Assembly (NCBI GenBank): GCA_029449235.1
Contig: JANATG010000014.1
Coordinates: 310,001 to 374,000 of the forward strand
DNA: 64,000 bases
DNA from: Linnemannia schmuckeri
Taxonomy: Eukaryota > Mortierellomycota > Mortierellomycetes > Mortierellales > Mortierellaceae
Direction of reading: 5' to 3'
Positions within the stretch are counted from its first letter, which is position 1. Each line of letters opens with the position of its first letter. Below are positions 1-11,894 of the stretch, piece after piece. The notes below the pieces were generated by a model, which searched no databases, had not been told where the DNA came from, and saw nothing but the letters and a program-made list of their open reading frames with translations. The translations under genes were made by a program, and so were the position numbers.

Positions 1-586
1 TCGTTAGATCCATGGTATGAAAGGAAGGAAGAGAGGGAGACTGGAGAGTGTTGTCTCCGCAAAAAGTATTCTAACTTTCTTGTACTAATGGTATGTGCTC
101 ACGCGACTATGAACAAAATGCGTCTTTTTTCTTTTTCTGTCTGTGTGCCCACCCATCCACCCATCACTTCAAAACAAGGGATGGACTGTTCTTAGTCCGC
201 ATCTTGCATCTCTCCACACCATTGTGGGATCAATTGTGTGTTCAGACGAGTACAATCTGCCAGACAACAGGAATATGTTCCTTCTCTCCCTTTTTTCTCT
301 TTTCCCTGACGGTTGAGACGAACCAAGGAGCTGTGCATATCGAGGTTACCAACAGCTCTTATTATTTTCCCCATTCTCCGTTCTTTTTATCTGCAACTGT
401 CGTGTGTAGGAGTGTATATATCCAGCACATGATGCACACCGATCGGATCTCAGTTGCCTTCTCTCTCCGCCTTTTTTTCTTTTCTGTTTTTCCTGGTGTT
501 TAGAGCATGCACGCGACTAGGAAGGATGTGGTTGTAATAAAGTCGTATGTGTTGTATGTGTTGGTGATATCTATATATGCCCTTCA
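1..586. other. Non-coding flank
   Basis: I see no convincing gene here. The stretch is pyrimidine-rich with T runs. Possible reading frames on either strand are low in complexity and show no domain. It may hold the 3' UTR of the Kre9-like gene that ends at 587. Confidence 0.4.
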
Positions 587-1219
587 TTACTGCTTATTGC
601 GCTCCCGAATCAATTCATGGACCCCGTCCGTCTGTCCATTGTCGTTAGTATTACTTGTGCTGGTTGTGGTGTCTTGTGTATGTCGGAGGTGTAGTGGTTG
701 GTTGGTTGGTTGATTGGTCGGTTGGTCGTGTGGGATCAAGGCAAAAAAAAAAAGCGGCTCTCGTAATCGAATACGCTCTTTGAGTCTCAAATATAGCCAG
801 CCCTCTGAAATGCAATCAAACGCAAAACATAAAACAAACAAAAAGCTAACAAAACAAAAATAACAACGAAGCATCCTGAAGCAAACAGCAAACAAAAGGA
901 AAGAAGGAAGACTAGACTTACTCTTGCCAATAGGGTCAACAGTGGGAACGGTGTAAGTAACGTTACGGATAGCGTTGGCGTTGACCTTCTCAGCAATGGT
1001 CGCGAGCTTGACCATGACCTGGTCAGAGCCGGTCATGAGGAAGATATCGACGATGGGGTTGGTAGAGAGGGCAGGGGGCTCGGGGTTCTTGTCGTCCCAT
1101 TGGATAGTGACCTTGGAGCCGGGGACCCACTTGGTCTCGCCCCAGGGGTCGATGGGGTTGACGTATGCGGTCGCGTACGAGATCAACGAGCCGACGAGTG
1201 CGAGGGTTGTGAACTTCAT
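587..1219 (-). CDS. Secreted Kre9/Knh1-like N-terminal domain protein
   Basis: Coding exons 1219-922 and 804-587, with an intron at 921-805 (117 nt, GTAAGT donor, TTTCAG acceptor). The product is about 171 residues. It opens with a clear signal peptide (MKFTTLALVGSLISYATA, cleavage near residue 18). An immunoglobulin-like Kre9/Knh1-type domain follows: a PIDPWGET opening, a W-x-PG-x-KVTIQW strand, DIFLMTGSD, and a closing YTVPTVDP strand. In fungi such domains occur in cell-wall or GPI-anchored surface proteins linked to beta-glucan assembly. The start at 1219 was chosen because the signal peptide begins there; the frame is open further upstream, but those residues look like leader. After the splice the frame continues with a plausible strand (GWLYLRL), then becomes low-complexity (NQP and Thr/His-rich). 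The last 40-50 residues are therefore doubtful and a different 3' exon is possible. No GPI signal is visible. The domain call is fairly sure; the C-terminus is not. Confidence 0.65.
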   Translation of the reverse strand: MKFTTLALVGSLISYATAYVNPIDPWGETKWVPGSKVTIQWDDKNPEPPALSTNPIVDIFLMTGSDQVMVKLATIAEKVNANAIRNVTYTVPTVDPIGKSKSSLPSFLLFAVCFRMLRCYFCFVSFLFVLCFAFDCISEGWLYLRLKERIRLREPLFFFALIPHDQPTNQPTNQPLHLRHTQDTTTSTSNTNDNGQTDGVHELIRERNKQ

Positions 1220-3021
1220 TTTTCTGTTGCTGTTGTTTGTTGTTTGGTGGTAAGGTGAGAGTGGCGAGGAGGGAAGGGCGGTTGTGTTCGTAAACAAGGG
1301 AAAAGGGTAAAAAGTAACTGGAGGGGAAGTGGAGTCAAGGATGAATGAATGAGAAAACAAAAAAAAAAAAAGAAAAGAGAATGAGAAGGCGAGACAACCC
1401 TTTTATCTGAAAACCCTTTTTTCAGGCACATTCTCACATCGCACAGAAAATTAAATTATCAGCGAGGAGCTATAATTACGATCTCGCTGTTGGTGAAATT
1501 GCTCTCACCCAACTCTCTTTTTTTTCCCTTTCCTATGTGCTTATTCTCTCTCTTTGTTTCTCATTTCTCTCTCTTACCTTCTTGTCAGCCAGCCCATGTG
1601 TCCTCTCGGGGATAACGCATGTAAAAAAAAGGTCTAGTCGCTCTCAATCTCAATCCAAACGCTTTCCCTCTGGCTTGGTTGGTTGGTGTTTTGTTGTTTG
1701 CGTGCTCTTGCGATACTCTTTTCCTTGGCTTGTCTGTCCTGCCTCTTGGGCCTCCTTCCCTCTCTCCACTTGTCTTCTCAATCTGCCTGGAAATAGTTCG
1801 CTTATTTTGTTTATTTGGGAAAGAGTTGAGTCCAGGCGCACTGATATCCTTAATTGGCTGTGTGATCGAGTCGAGTGTGTGTGTTTATGTATGTGTGTGC
1901 GCGGTAGTGCAAGGCAGAGGCGGCGGCGGTGGTGGCGATAGTCGTTATTTTTACTGTTTTGTATGTTTGTGTGGTACTGGTAGGGATGATACAAGAGTAG
2001 AAAGGGAATAGGCTGTTGGGCAAACAAACAAACAAACATTTATTTCTGGAACTTCCTGTTCAGATAGCACCAACTACTTGGGTACAGGATAAAGGAGACT
2101 TGTATGTAAAAGCGTAGAATGCAAGCTGGGAGACGGAAGGGCGATGCTGACTGATGGCAAGTAACATCGGATGAAGAAGTGAGTGAGACTTTGCGCTGCA
2201 AGTCTCACCTATGTATAGAAGATATCCTGCCTCTGCGTAACTGTCACCTGCATGTTTGTAACCGATATAATAAAAAGTAGAGCATCGTTTTGTTTTCTCA
2301 CTGTCGGAGAGACGAGATGCTAGAAAGACACAAAGGATGAACCCTAAAAAATACTTGAACACAAGATTCAACGCCAGGGCGATGGATGAGTTGTAGAAGG
2401 GATTTCTATCCCTCTCGTATTTGATGTCTCTCCTATCCCCCTGGGCGCAATGTACCACTCTGGCGCAATGTACCACTGCTCGTTTCGCTCTTTTATCTTT
2501 GAAAAAATAGTTTTGTCAATAGAGAACGTACTAGACTTGCTTCATTGTTACCGACAAGAGCATCTATGTCGGGGACATTGAAAGTGAGCAAAAAGGTATA
2601 CCCAGTATGTGAAGAAGAAAGAGCCTTGGGGGGCTGATTCAAGTCATAGTATTACGTTAGTAGGAGATATTGTGGTCATGTATTTCGAACTTACATGTTC
2701 TCCTTACCGGTGAAAGAGGGGAAGGAGGGGAAGGGCGCCAATAGATGTTGTTGTGGTTTCAATTTCAATTGCCTTTGATCGCAAGCCAATCATGCATCAT
2801 TAGTATAAACCATGTACCAGCGCTAGGCATCTGGACTCTATCATTCTAAGTCCGCGTTTGTTTTCAGTCCCAAGAAAGGTCTCTGACTCGTGAGTCGTTT
2901 CTCACCGCACCCCCCACCCCTCAAAAAAAAAAAAAAAAAAAAGAGCGAGTCATGGCCACACGACTTCATTTCACCTTCTCACTTCTTTTGCTTTAAAAGG
3001 GAGAACAGGCAAGTGTTTTAT
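1220..3021. other. Intergenic, 1.8 kb
   Basis: Upstream region of the Kre9-like gene and downstream region of the eIF5-like gene. Reading frames on both strands at 1537-2040 are low-complexity T/C or A/G-rich sequence. Other landmarks are a microsatellite-like (CAAA)n at about 2020-2038 and a poly-A run at about 2924-2942. I found no gene. Confidence 0.4.
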
Positions 3022-4821
3022 TCACTCTTCGACGACAGAATCAGAGTCAGAGTCAGAGTCGGTATCATCGTCATCACTGTCGCTCAAATCATCACTGCTC
3101 TCGTCCAACGTCGCCGCTACGATCACCTCCCGTTCCAAACTATCTCGCAACACCTGGATCATCTCCTCATAATCCTCTCTCTTCTGCACCTGCGCCACTG
3201 CCTTGGTCTCTTCCTTATTCTCACCCTGTCCTTGTTCATCTTCTTCAACCCCGTCCGGTTCCTGCTGGTTTTGTCTTTTTTGGAGTCGCTCGAGAATAAA
3301 GATGGCACCTTCCTTCTCCAGGTCCAGGGTGTAGAATCGGCCGAGGACTTCTTCCTTGTCTGGAAGTGCACCTGTCTCTTCCTTGGGCGTCGTCACAAAC
3401 TCTTCGAACAACTTGTATGGATCTGATTGAGAAAAAGGCAAGAAAAAGAAAATATATCAGAGGGGAGTTAATAAGCGAAACATGAGGCAACTATACTTAT
3501 TTAATCCCTAGATTACATCTCTTTCGCAAATGAAATTCGAACCCCTTCCCCCTTTTTGTCTTCAACCTTTTTTTGTCTTCAAATGCCAACAAATATATCT
3601 TTCTTACCTTTGGCTTTGTCACCGAGTCCGGCGTTCATGATCTTTTCAACCCGGGTAATGAGATCTAGTTCCTGCAGTCTTCTCTGAGCGACCGCCTCAG
3701 CCGATGTGTCCAACTTCCAGTCCTGATCATCATCATCCTCCTCTTCCTCTTCCTCGTCGTCGTCGGCCATCTCGGCTGCTGTTGCCAACTTGACGCCGTT
3801 CTTGAACCCTGTAGAGTTATTCATGACCGTGCCCTTGCTCCCTGGCATGGAAGCTCCGTCCTTCAAGAAGCGGCACCTAATATGAAAGATATCGGTGTAG
3901 ACAATTGCGTCGCGTTAAGATTTAATTAGCTTTTGATTTACTAGCGCATCTCCAAGCAACCCACCGCACAAACGTTAAGACACAGAAAATGAAATACAAC
4001 AAAAAAACTTACTTGGAGGCATCGGTGGCGGCAGCGAAGATCCCCAACCCAAAGGTCCGGTTATTTCTCAAGATATACCTTGTCAACTTGGAAAATCGAT
4101 CCACTCTCGTACTCTGTCCACAAGCCCCACATTCCTTCATGATATGCGTGTTGAAAATCGTCAATGCCGTCTCGGGATTATGACAGACATAACACAGCAC
4201 AAAGCGCCGAATAAACTTATCCAACACCATCATAAGCTCCTGCTCGGATAACTCGGTATCACAGAGTTTAAACCACCGTTGGCGGTCTTCCATGACTCCC
4301 GTGAGGTCGAGTTCAAGTTCAAGGAATTTGGAGATGTATTCTAGAGGCCGGTTGAGAGCTCGGGCGATGGCGGTGAGGTTTTGGAGCTGAGTTGAAGCTG
4401 GGATGGTGAGGGCCTCTTTTTGTGGATTGTTGGTTCGGACGCGAGCTGGGTTGATCCTGATCTCCATAGCCGGCCTGGTATCATAAATCGTGAGAGAAAG
4501 AAGGATTTTTTTTTTTTTTTTTTGGTTAGGTAGGTTTATGGTATGCTTGTCAGGCGCGTGTGTGTATGTGTGGGGTTTCGTCACGTTTATTGTTTCTCTC
4601 ATTGCTTCTCTCTCAGACACAATAGAAATAACAAACACACGCACACACATATATATCCCACTCTATGAAACAAATTGGAAGCAGGTGAATTACATCTTGT
4701 AGCGGTAATAAGGATCGGGGTTGGTGCTGGGGATGTTGACCATGGAGTTCATGAGCTTGCGCTTGTTGACGGTGCTATTGCCCTTTTTGGGCTTTGCATT
4801 GTTATTTGCTGGACGTGGCAT
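3022..4821 (-). CDS. eIF5-like translation initiation factor, divergent, W2 domain incomplete
   Basis: Coding exons 4821-4694, 4474-4013, 3876-3608 and 3422-3022 have consistent phases and give 419 residues. A basic extension (1-35) leads into DPYYRYKMP, the eIF5 N-terminal signature. Arg40 matches the position of the arginine that drives GTP hydrolysis on eIF2. The conserved Gly/Lys-rich loop that normally follows (GKGNGIKT in eIF5) is not recognisable. The mid-domain (ALNRP, DKFIRRFVLC) and the zinc ribbon (Cys137, Cys140, Cys158, Cys161) are present. An acidic linker follows, with the eIF5-type DWxxDTSxEAVxxRR motif (about 235-255), then the first helices leading to W2 (DPYKLFEEF through FILERL, about 287-335). 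The rest of W2 is missing and is replaced by charged sequence ending in a Ser/Asp tail. Canonical eIF5 has similar length, so this may be a paralogue that lost eIF2-beta/eIF3c docking, or a regulatory decoy. PRO1 lies upstream in the same orientation, 590 bp away. Confidence 0.8.
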
Positions 4822-5411
4822 CCTTCTGCTGATTGCTGAATGTGAAAGCGAGCTGGTGTGAAAGTGTTAAGAGAAATGAAAAGAAAAAAGAAGTTAAAAG
4901 TGAAGGGTCCCCTTTCTTCTTATTTGCGTGTGTGACGAGTTGCTATCCGCAGCAAAACAGCAGTAAAAAAAAAAGAAAAATTTCCCGCGATTTGGGTGAA
5001 AGAATGGCATCGTATTCCTCAACTCTCCTACTCCCTTCCTGTCATATCTGTTGGTACTGGAGGGCGTGGATGTAAATTGACTGTTATCTCACCTTCATAG
5101 GAAGACGTACAAGGCGTAGATGCCATCTCAGGGTTCAATACTGCAACTTCATGTCTATTAGATAATGCATACCAGTCTGGCTACCTACTTAAAAAAGTGT
5201 CTCTGCTCTACACGAGCAATTGACGATCAAAGGACAGAGTGATCCGCAGGCAGAGGGTTGAGATCTTGTCAGGATGTGTCAGAGGAACAAAAAAAACTGC
5301 GGATTCTCATTTCACCTTTTGCGATGGAATGTGTAAACACGCCAACTACCAGTAGCCTCCCACCCAGAAGAATTAATAGTAAAACATGAGACGCTTTAAT
5401 AGAGGAGAGCG
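4822..5411. other. Intergenic, promoter region of the eIF5-like gene
   Basis: 590 bp between the PRO1 stop and the start codon of the eIF5-like gene, both on the minus strand. I see no additional coding frame with domain content. It should contain the 3' UTR of PRO1 and the promoter of the eIF5-like gene. No clear TATA box was found. Confidence 0.4.
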
Positions 5412-7270
5412 TTAAGGCTGAATAACCTTGGTGCGGGTGAGGTTCTCACGATGGATAACACACTCGGCATCAGCATAACCAAGTCGATCAATGATCTGCC
5501 GACTATGACAACCCTTAATCCTCAGGATCTCATGGCTCGCATAGTTGACAAGTCCCTTGCCCAGCTCAATCTCCTCAGGTCCACCATACTCCTCCACAAC
5601 CTGGCCCTGCTCGTCCTTCTTCAGATAGTCCCGAGGTCTGTATACAACACGGACACTCTGTTGGGCGACAAAGGTTCCCTTGCAGTCCACAATTCCTGCA
5701 GCAAACAGGGACGACTTTTGGGAAGCGTTGGTGATGGCCTTGTAGGCACCCTGATCGATATAGATCGTGCCTGCTGCGTGCAGTCCGTGCAGGATCCACC
5801 ACTTGCGATCGACCATGGGATTATCCTTGGCCAAGAAGCGAGTGTGGAGTGGGAGGGATGCAATTGTTGCTGCTCCAAGAGCGTTAGTCATTGCTGCTGT
5901 TGTAGTCGTGGTCGCGGACGAGTCCTGTTTTGGAGATGCAGAGCCAATATGTTGGATGGGCTGGGAGATGATCTGGAAAATGTTTTGAGGGGTCGATCCG
6001 CGAGTGATGACAGTAGTGACTCCTGCTGCCGTCGCCAATTCTGCTGCAATCAGCTTTGTCACCATTCCTCCTGTTCCTAGCGACGATCCTGCTGACGCCA
6101 CCGACACTATTTAGTATAAGGATAATCGATAGAGAAATGTAAGTGACTTTTAACAAAAGATTCATGGGCGACGATAACTCTCCATAGTTAAATAAGACAA
6201 AGGTGTACCTTTCTCCTTCAAAGTAGCAATGTCGTCGACAGTCATAACGGGTTGGGCATCAGGGTTGGTTCTGGGGTTGTCAGTGTAGAGGCAATCGACG
6301 TCGGTCATGAGAAAGAGGTAATCGGCGTGGATCATTCCTGCGGTGATGGCCGAGAGGGTATCGTTGTCTCCGAAACGAATCTCGGAGACACTAATGGTAT
6401 CGTTCTCGTTCACAATAGGGACCACACCCATCTCCAGCAGCGCATCGATTGTGTTGCATGCATTCAGGTATTGTGTTCTCTAAAGTGAGATTAAAAAAAA
6501 AAGTAACACCAAATCAAGGTTAGAACACATTGTAAAACGACTACCAAAGAGGAATCTTCGGAGAGGTGACGAGGTATCAGGAAACAGTAAAGAGGAGCGA
6601 GGTAACAAAGAATTCAATTGAAGGATTATAACTTACGTCGGCGAGGTCGTTCTTTGTGAGGAGGATTTGAGCGATGGGTTGGTTGAACTGAGAAAAGAGA
6701 TCGTCGTAGAGACTCATGAGTCGTCCTTGACCAACAGCAGCGATGGCCTAGTCCCGATAAATGTCCGCATTGGAAGAATAGAGAAATGAGATTAAAATTG
6801 AGTTTTACCCCGGAGATAATTTTTAGGGTACAGTGTGACTCAGTGTCGATGCGCGTGTGAGTGAGCGAGTGAATACAGGATGAAAAAGGGAGAGAGAGCA
6901 GAAAGGCAAAAGGGCCCAAAATGTGATCAGCATCACATACCTGAACTTGGGCAAGATCCTTAGGTTTGGAGGCAAGGTTGAGTCGACGGAGACCGACACC
7001 AATGGCACCACTGGTGACGAGGACGACCCGATGGCCCTGGGCCTTGAGCTTGAGGATGGTCTCGACAATGAGCGAGAGGGTCGATAAGAGAGGGAAGTGA
7101 GTGATTTCGTCACAGATCGAGGATGTGCCCAGCTTGATAACAATAGTTAGCCCTGTGCCCGAGGAAGATTTGGGGAGACCTCTGCGACCAGAGGCGACGC
7201 GGGGGTGTGAGTGTTTGTCCTGTTTTGCCATTGTCTGGTCCTGTTGAAATTGCTTTGGTGTAGAGGTCAT
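5412..7270 (-). CDS. PRO1: Glutamate 5-kinase (gamma-glutamyl kinase)
   Basis: Exons 7270-6941, 6747-6637, 6479-6209 and 6106-5412 give 468 residues. The enzyme phosphorylates glutamate to gamma-glutamyl phosphate, the first step of proline synthesis, in the cytosol. The amino-acid-kinase domain shows IVIKLGTSS (phosphate loop), VVLVTSGAIGVGLRRL, QAIAAVGQGRLMSLYD, QILLTKNDL, VVPIVNENDTIS with FGDNDTLSA, the DVDCLYT strand, and GTGGMVTKL. A C-terminal PUA domain follows (FLAKDNP through YADAECVIHR). A 30-40 residue Thr/Ala-rich insert separates kinase and PUA, making it longer than the 428-residue yeast Pro1. A start at 7231 (MAKQ) is also possible and would remove 13 residues. Each exon junction falls inside a conserved block that reads smoothly when joined, so the model is strong. 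The gene is divergent from SPB1 across a 724-bp gap. Confidence 0.95.
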
Positions 7271-7994
7271 TGGAAAGAAAGGGAGAGGAAAGAGATGAGA
7301 AAGAGGAGAGGGAAGAGAAGAGAAAAAAAGGAGTAGAAGTAAGAGAATAAAAGAAAAAAAGACGGAATCAGAGGAGAGAGTAGGTGAAAGTGAGGAAACA
7401 GAAGAGAAGGAGAAGAGGCAAGGGACCAAGTGGAGCTAGTTTTTGTATGATAAAGAAACCGCGTGAGAAAATGATGGCCATGATCTCTCGTTGGTGGCGC
7501 ACTAACGAGGAAGTAGGGAAGCAAGTGAGTGGAACGAAAAGCGAGTCACGATTCTGTGATTGAATGGCAGATGGGCGTGGGCTGGTAAAGGAAAAGGGAG
7601 CGCCAAGTTGTGTCTGTTGACATAAATTGCTTCCAAGCCACACAAAAAAAAAAGAAAAAAAAAGTCGTTTGAACCTGAAGTGTGAAGGCAGACCGAGCCA
7701 AGGCTAAAGCATTCCTTCTCTCTCCCCCTCCCCCATCAACACCCAACAACACAAGGACTCCCTCACCATCCTTCTGCTGTGGTTATCACTTTCTCCTTTC
7801 TTCTTCCTTCTCTCTTCCTTCTCTCGACAATAGTCAGCATTCACATTAACTCGGCTACACTGTTTTAAATACCCCTCCACTTTTCCTTTTTCATATCCAT
7901 TCATATCAAGCCAAGAGGACTACCCTTTTGCCACTCTACTCTCTTCACCCCAGAATTACCACCACCTTTTTCTCTCACATAAACATCCGTCAAA
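7271..7994. promoter_or_regulatory. Bidirectional PRO1/SPB1 promoter region
   Basis: 724 bp separate the two divergent start codons. The PRO1 side (7271-7430) is strongly purine-rich on the plus strand, that is, a pyrimidine-rich leader in the PRO1 direction. The SPB1 side has a CT-rich leader (7720-7990). Reading frames here are low-complexity and are not taken as genes. Confidence 0.5.
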
Positions 7995-10900
7995 ATGGGA
8001 AAGATTCAGAAAAAGACCGGAAAGGGTAACCTACATCTCTACCTTTCTGTCTCTGGCGGCCCACTCTCCAAGTGATACATGGTACCTTGTTGTCTCTAAC
8101 ATTCTCTCCCCCTTTGTAAAACATAGGACGTCTGGATAAGTACTACCACATGGCCAAGGAACAGGGTTATCGTGCCCGTTCTGCGTTCAAGTTGGTCCAG
8201 CTCAACAAAAAGTACAACTTCCTTGAACGGTCCAAGGTTCTTATCGATCTCTGCGCTGCTCCAGGAGGATGGCTTCAGGTTGCTTCCAAGATGATGCCCG
8301 TTAGCAGTTTGATTGTCGGTGTCGATCTTGCACCCATCAAGCCCTTGCCCAATGTCATCACCTTTGTCGAAGATATTACTACTGAAAAGTGTCGTGCTAC
8401 TCTCCGTGCCACTCTCAAGACCTGGAAGGCCGATGTGTAAGTCACTTGGTTATGTGTTTTTCAATGACAGCTTCATATAGAGGACTCGCCTGCTACCTGC
8501 AGATAATAATTGAAAGAGCATTCTGTTAACTTTCTTCTACCATCTCCCTCTTATTCACAATGGATGTCAATGGCCACTACTACCACCACCAACAAAACAA
8601 CAACATAACAACAACACAACCAATATCAACAAAAAACAACATAAACATATTACAGCGTGCTGCACGACGGAGCCCCCAACGTCGGAGCTGCCTGGGTACA
8701 GGATGCGTTCACACAGTCAGAGTTGGTATTGCAGTCGTTGAAGCTGGCAACAGAGTTCTTGAACAAGGGAGGAGCCTTCGTCACTAAGGTCTTCAGATCG
8801 AAGGATTACAACAACCTCATGTGGGTCTTCCAGCAACTGTTTAAAAAGGTCGAGGCTACCAAGCCCCCATCGTCCAGAAACGTCTCTGCTGAGATTTTCG
8901 TCGTCTGCCGCGACTTCTTGGCCCCCAAGAAGATTGACCCCAAATTCTTGGACCCCAAGCACGTCTTCTCAGAAGTTGATACCGGTATGGTCGGTCAGCC
9001 CATGGATGTCTTCCACCCCGAGAAGCACAAGCGTCAGCGTGAGGGTTACGAGGATGGAAACTACACTCTCCACAAGACCATGGATGCCTGGGAGTTCATC
9101 AAGAACCCCGAGCCCATTGCTGTCCTCGGTAGTGTTAACCAGTTTTCATTCAAGTCGGACGAGTCTAGGGATGTGCTGAAGAGTGCCGAGACCACGGATG
9201 AGATCAAGGAGTGCTGCGAGGATTTGAAGGTATTGGGTAAGAAGGATTTCAAGAATTTGCTCAAGTGGCGTCTCAGCATTCGTCTGGAGGTCGGTCTCGA
9301 CAAGAAGCCCGAGCCCAAGCCCGCTGTTCAGGAAACCATTGAGGTCACTGCTTTGGATGACATTGAGGCCGTTGAAGAGCATGCTGCCGCCGCTGCTGCC
9401 GAGGAGTCGCGTCAGGATCGTATCCGCCGTCGCCAGAAGAATGAACGTGTCCAGAAAAACGTTCAGAGGATGCAGTTGGGCATGATCATCCCCACCGATA
9501 TTGGTCTGGAGCAGGATGGTCCTGATGGTCAGTCTCTCTTCTCGTTGACCAACATTCAAAAGGCAGGAGGCTTGAAGATGGTCCGCAAGGGAGATACCGA
9601 CATTGATCCCGAGGAGTTCAACGCCGAAATGGATTTGGGCGAGGATATTGTTACTGGCGAACAGGATACTAAGGCCATTTCGAAGCGCAAGGGCAAGAGC
9701 ATGGTCAAAGAGGACATTGATGCTCAGTTCGTCAACGATGAGGGCATGGTCAGCGATCAGGAAGGTGATGCTGAGCTGATGGAGGACTTGGACGAGATGT
9801 ACGAGCAATACAAGGAGCGCCAGCTCGAGCGCGACGCCAAGTTGCGTGCCAAGGCTAAGCGTGAGGACAAGGGTGAGTGGAAGGGCTTCAAGAGGAATGG
9901 ATCTGGCGAGGAGGATTCGGACTCGGAGGACGACACTCTTAACCAGGCTCCCCAGAACGACGACACATCTGACTCTGACTCTGATTCCGGCGCGGAAGAC
10001 GAGGACGGTTTGCCCGGTGCGTACAACAATCATAAGAAAACCATCAAGAAGAGCTCCAAGAACCCTCTGTTGGTCGGTTTGGACGATGCAGAGCAGGCTG
10101 AGCTTCGCCAAAAGACCGAGAGCGGATTGACTAAGGGCGCCAAGATGTTCTTTGACCAGGACATGTTCAAGGGCTTGGTTGGCGATGAGGAGGAGGACGA
10201 CGAGGAGGATGAGGAAGCCGATGATGAGAGCAACGATGATGATGAAGAAGAGGAGGGTGATGAGGCTGAGGAGACTGAGGATGTCGAGATGGATAGCGAT
10301 GAGGAGATCCGCCAGCTCCGACGTGACAGAAAGTCCCTTAAGCGCAAGGCTACCGAGGTATGTCTTGTTCATTTTTATTTTTTTTATTTCTTGTGTTGAA
10401 ATCGTTTTTAGACCCACGATTCTAATTATTTTTCTATTTTTTTCTTGTGTCAACATAGGCTGCTGAGGGTGATGAGGATGATGATATCGAGATGGTTCCA
10501 TTGGGCAAGGAGTTCATGGACGATGAGATGTGGGATGGCGAGTCGGACGAGGAGGACAGCCGGAAGCGCAAGCAGATTAGCGAGTACTCGCTGATCACTG
10601 CTGAGGCCATGACTCTGGCCCAGTCCCTTGTCAACAAGAAGGCGACCAAGACCGACTTGATCGACCAAGGATTCACTAAGCAGGCCTTTGCCGAGAAGGA
10701 CGGTCTGCCCGCATGGTTCTTGGAGGATGAGGAGCAGCACAACGTCCCCAACCTGCCCATCACCAAGGAGGCCGTGCAGGTAATCAAGGACCGCATGAAG
10801 GCTCTGGATGCTCGCCCGATCAAGAAGATTGCCGAGGCCAAGGCCCGCAAGAAGTACAAGGCCGCCCAGAAGTTGATCAAGATCCAGAAGAAGGCCGATG

Positions 10901-11271
10901 CCATTAACGATACCGAGGATATCTCTGAGAAGGAAAAGTCGATTGGTATTGCCAAGTTGCTGGCCAAGGCTGCTGGAGCCAAGAACAAGAAGCCCAAGAA
11001 GGAGGTCCAGCTCGTTGTCGCCAAGGGACAGAACCGTGGAGCCAAGGGACGCCCCAAGGGTGTCAAGGGAAGGTACGTCCCCTTTTTTTCTCGTTTTGCT
11101 TATTTTTGTGATTGGTCTTGTTTGTTTGTGATCAACTTTTACTCACAGTTGTTTTGTATGTTCGATTTGCATGATAATAGATACAAGATGGTCGACTCAA
11201 GGATGAAGAAGGAGATGCGTGCGACCAAGAGGATAGCCAAGAAGGCCAAGGGAAGCAACCGCAGAAAGTAA
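7995..11271 (+). CDS. SPB1: 27S pre-rRNA 2'-O-methyltransferase (FtsJ family)
   Basis: Exons 7995-8025, 8127-8436, 8656-10357, 10459-11072 and 11181-11271 give 915 residues (yeast Spb1 is 841). The nucleolar enzyme methylates the A-loop of 25S rRNA in pre-60S particles. The FtsJ/RrmJ Rossmann domain occupies about 1-200: RSAFKL, SAM motif LIDLCAAPGGWLQ, LHDGAPNVG and AFVTKVFRSKDY. By position the catalytic tetrad is Lys32, Asp117, Lys157 and Glu192. A long middle region follows, with acidic, Glu/Asp-rich tracts (about 590-700). The Spb1-specific C-terminal domain (KRKQISEYSLITAEAMTLAQ, then a Lys-rich region) ends in a basic tail rich in KKxKGxxRRK, suited to rRNA binding. Exon 1 encodes only ten full codons (MGKIQKKTGK), a conserved Spb1 start. 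All junctions restore conserved blocks. Confidence 0.97.
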
Positions 11272-11894
11272 ACTTGATACTTTACTCGGTGTTGCTTCTT
11301 TTTGCTATTCCTAGACATTCTTTTTGTTTAATCCATTTTCCTTTTTTCCATTTTTCATTGCCTCTTTTGCATTTTATCATTCCCACTCCATTCTTTTTCT
11401 GTCCTATCATTCATTTTTTTCATTCTGCCATAGTAATGTAGCTCCTTTTTATTCATTGTAACCTTGATGATTATTGCTGAGATGTGGAAGGAAAGTGAAT
11501 AAGGGTTAAAGACCGTGGATCCAGAAGGGATGGGATGGCGAGGGTTTAAAATTTGTACCATGTAGTGCCGAAGCAACTACAGGAATGGCGAAGGAAAATA
11601 CCGATATTAGCCTTTATCTGCAGAGTTTTCTGCGCCAACGGGAAAAAAAAAGCTGTGCCATATGGGAAAAAAAGCCTTGCCCAATGGACATTGAAGGCTT
11701 GGGGTTGGGGCCAATTGAGACTGAAGGCGCCTTTCCTGACTGATTTACATAGAGTCTAGTGCTGTGCCATTATGCAACAAAAACAAGAAGTGACGTTCCC
11801 AGTAAGGTATAAAACGTTGTGTTTGCATTTTTGTCTGCCTCTCAACCTCAAAACTTCCATTCACCAGCTCCATTCATTCCAACATCTCTACACC
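11272..11894. other. SPB1 3' flank and promoter of the coiled-coil gene
   Basis: T-rich 3' flank of SPB1 up to about 11460, then the upstream region of the next gene. A TATA box (TATAAAA, 11808-11814) lies about 80 bp before the ATG at 11895, followed by a pyrimidine-rich leader. I see no other gene. Confidence 0.5.
11808..11814 (+). promoter_or_regulatory. TATA box of the membrane/coiled-coil gene
   Basis: TATAAAA preceded by AAGG and followed by a CT-rich leader (CTGCCTCTCAACCTC). It sits 81 bp upstream of the ATG at 11895, a usual distance for this class of promoter. Confidence 0.6.

Noticed and set aside
1537..2040. Overlapping frames on both strands
   Set aside because: Low-complexity T/C-rich and A/G-rich sequence; no conserved motifs.
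3423..3607. tRNA-like GGTTCGAATTT in an intron of the eIF5-like gene
   Set aside because: No A-box or cloverleaf around it; a lone B-box-like word is expected by chance.
9146..10501. Long minus-strand open frame (451 codons) opposite SPB1
   Set aside because: It mirrors the Glu/Lys/Asp-rich SPB1 coding sequence; composition is Leu/Ile-rich by complementarity and no domain is seen.
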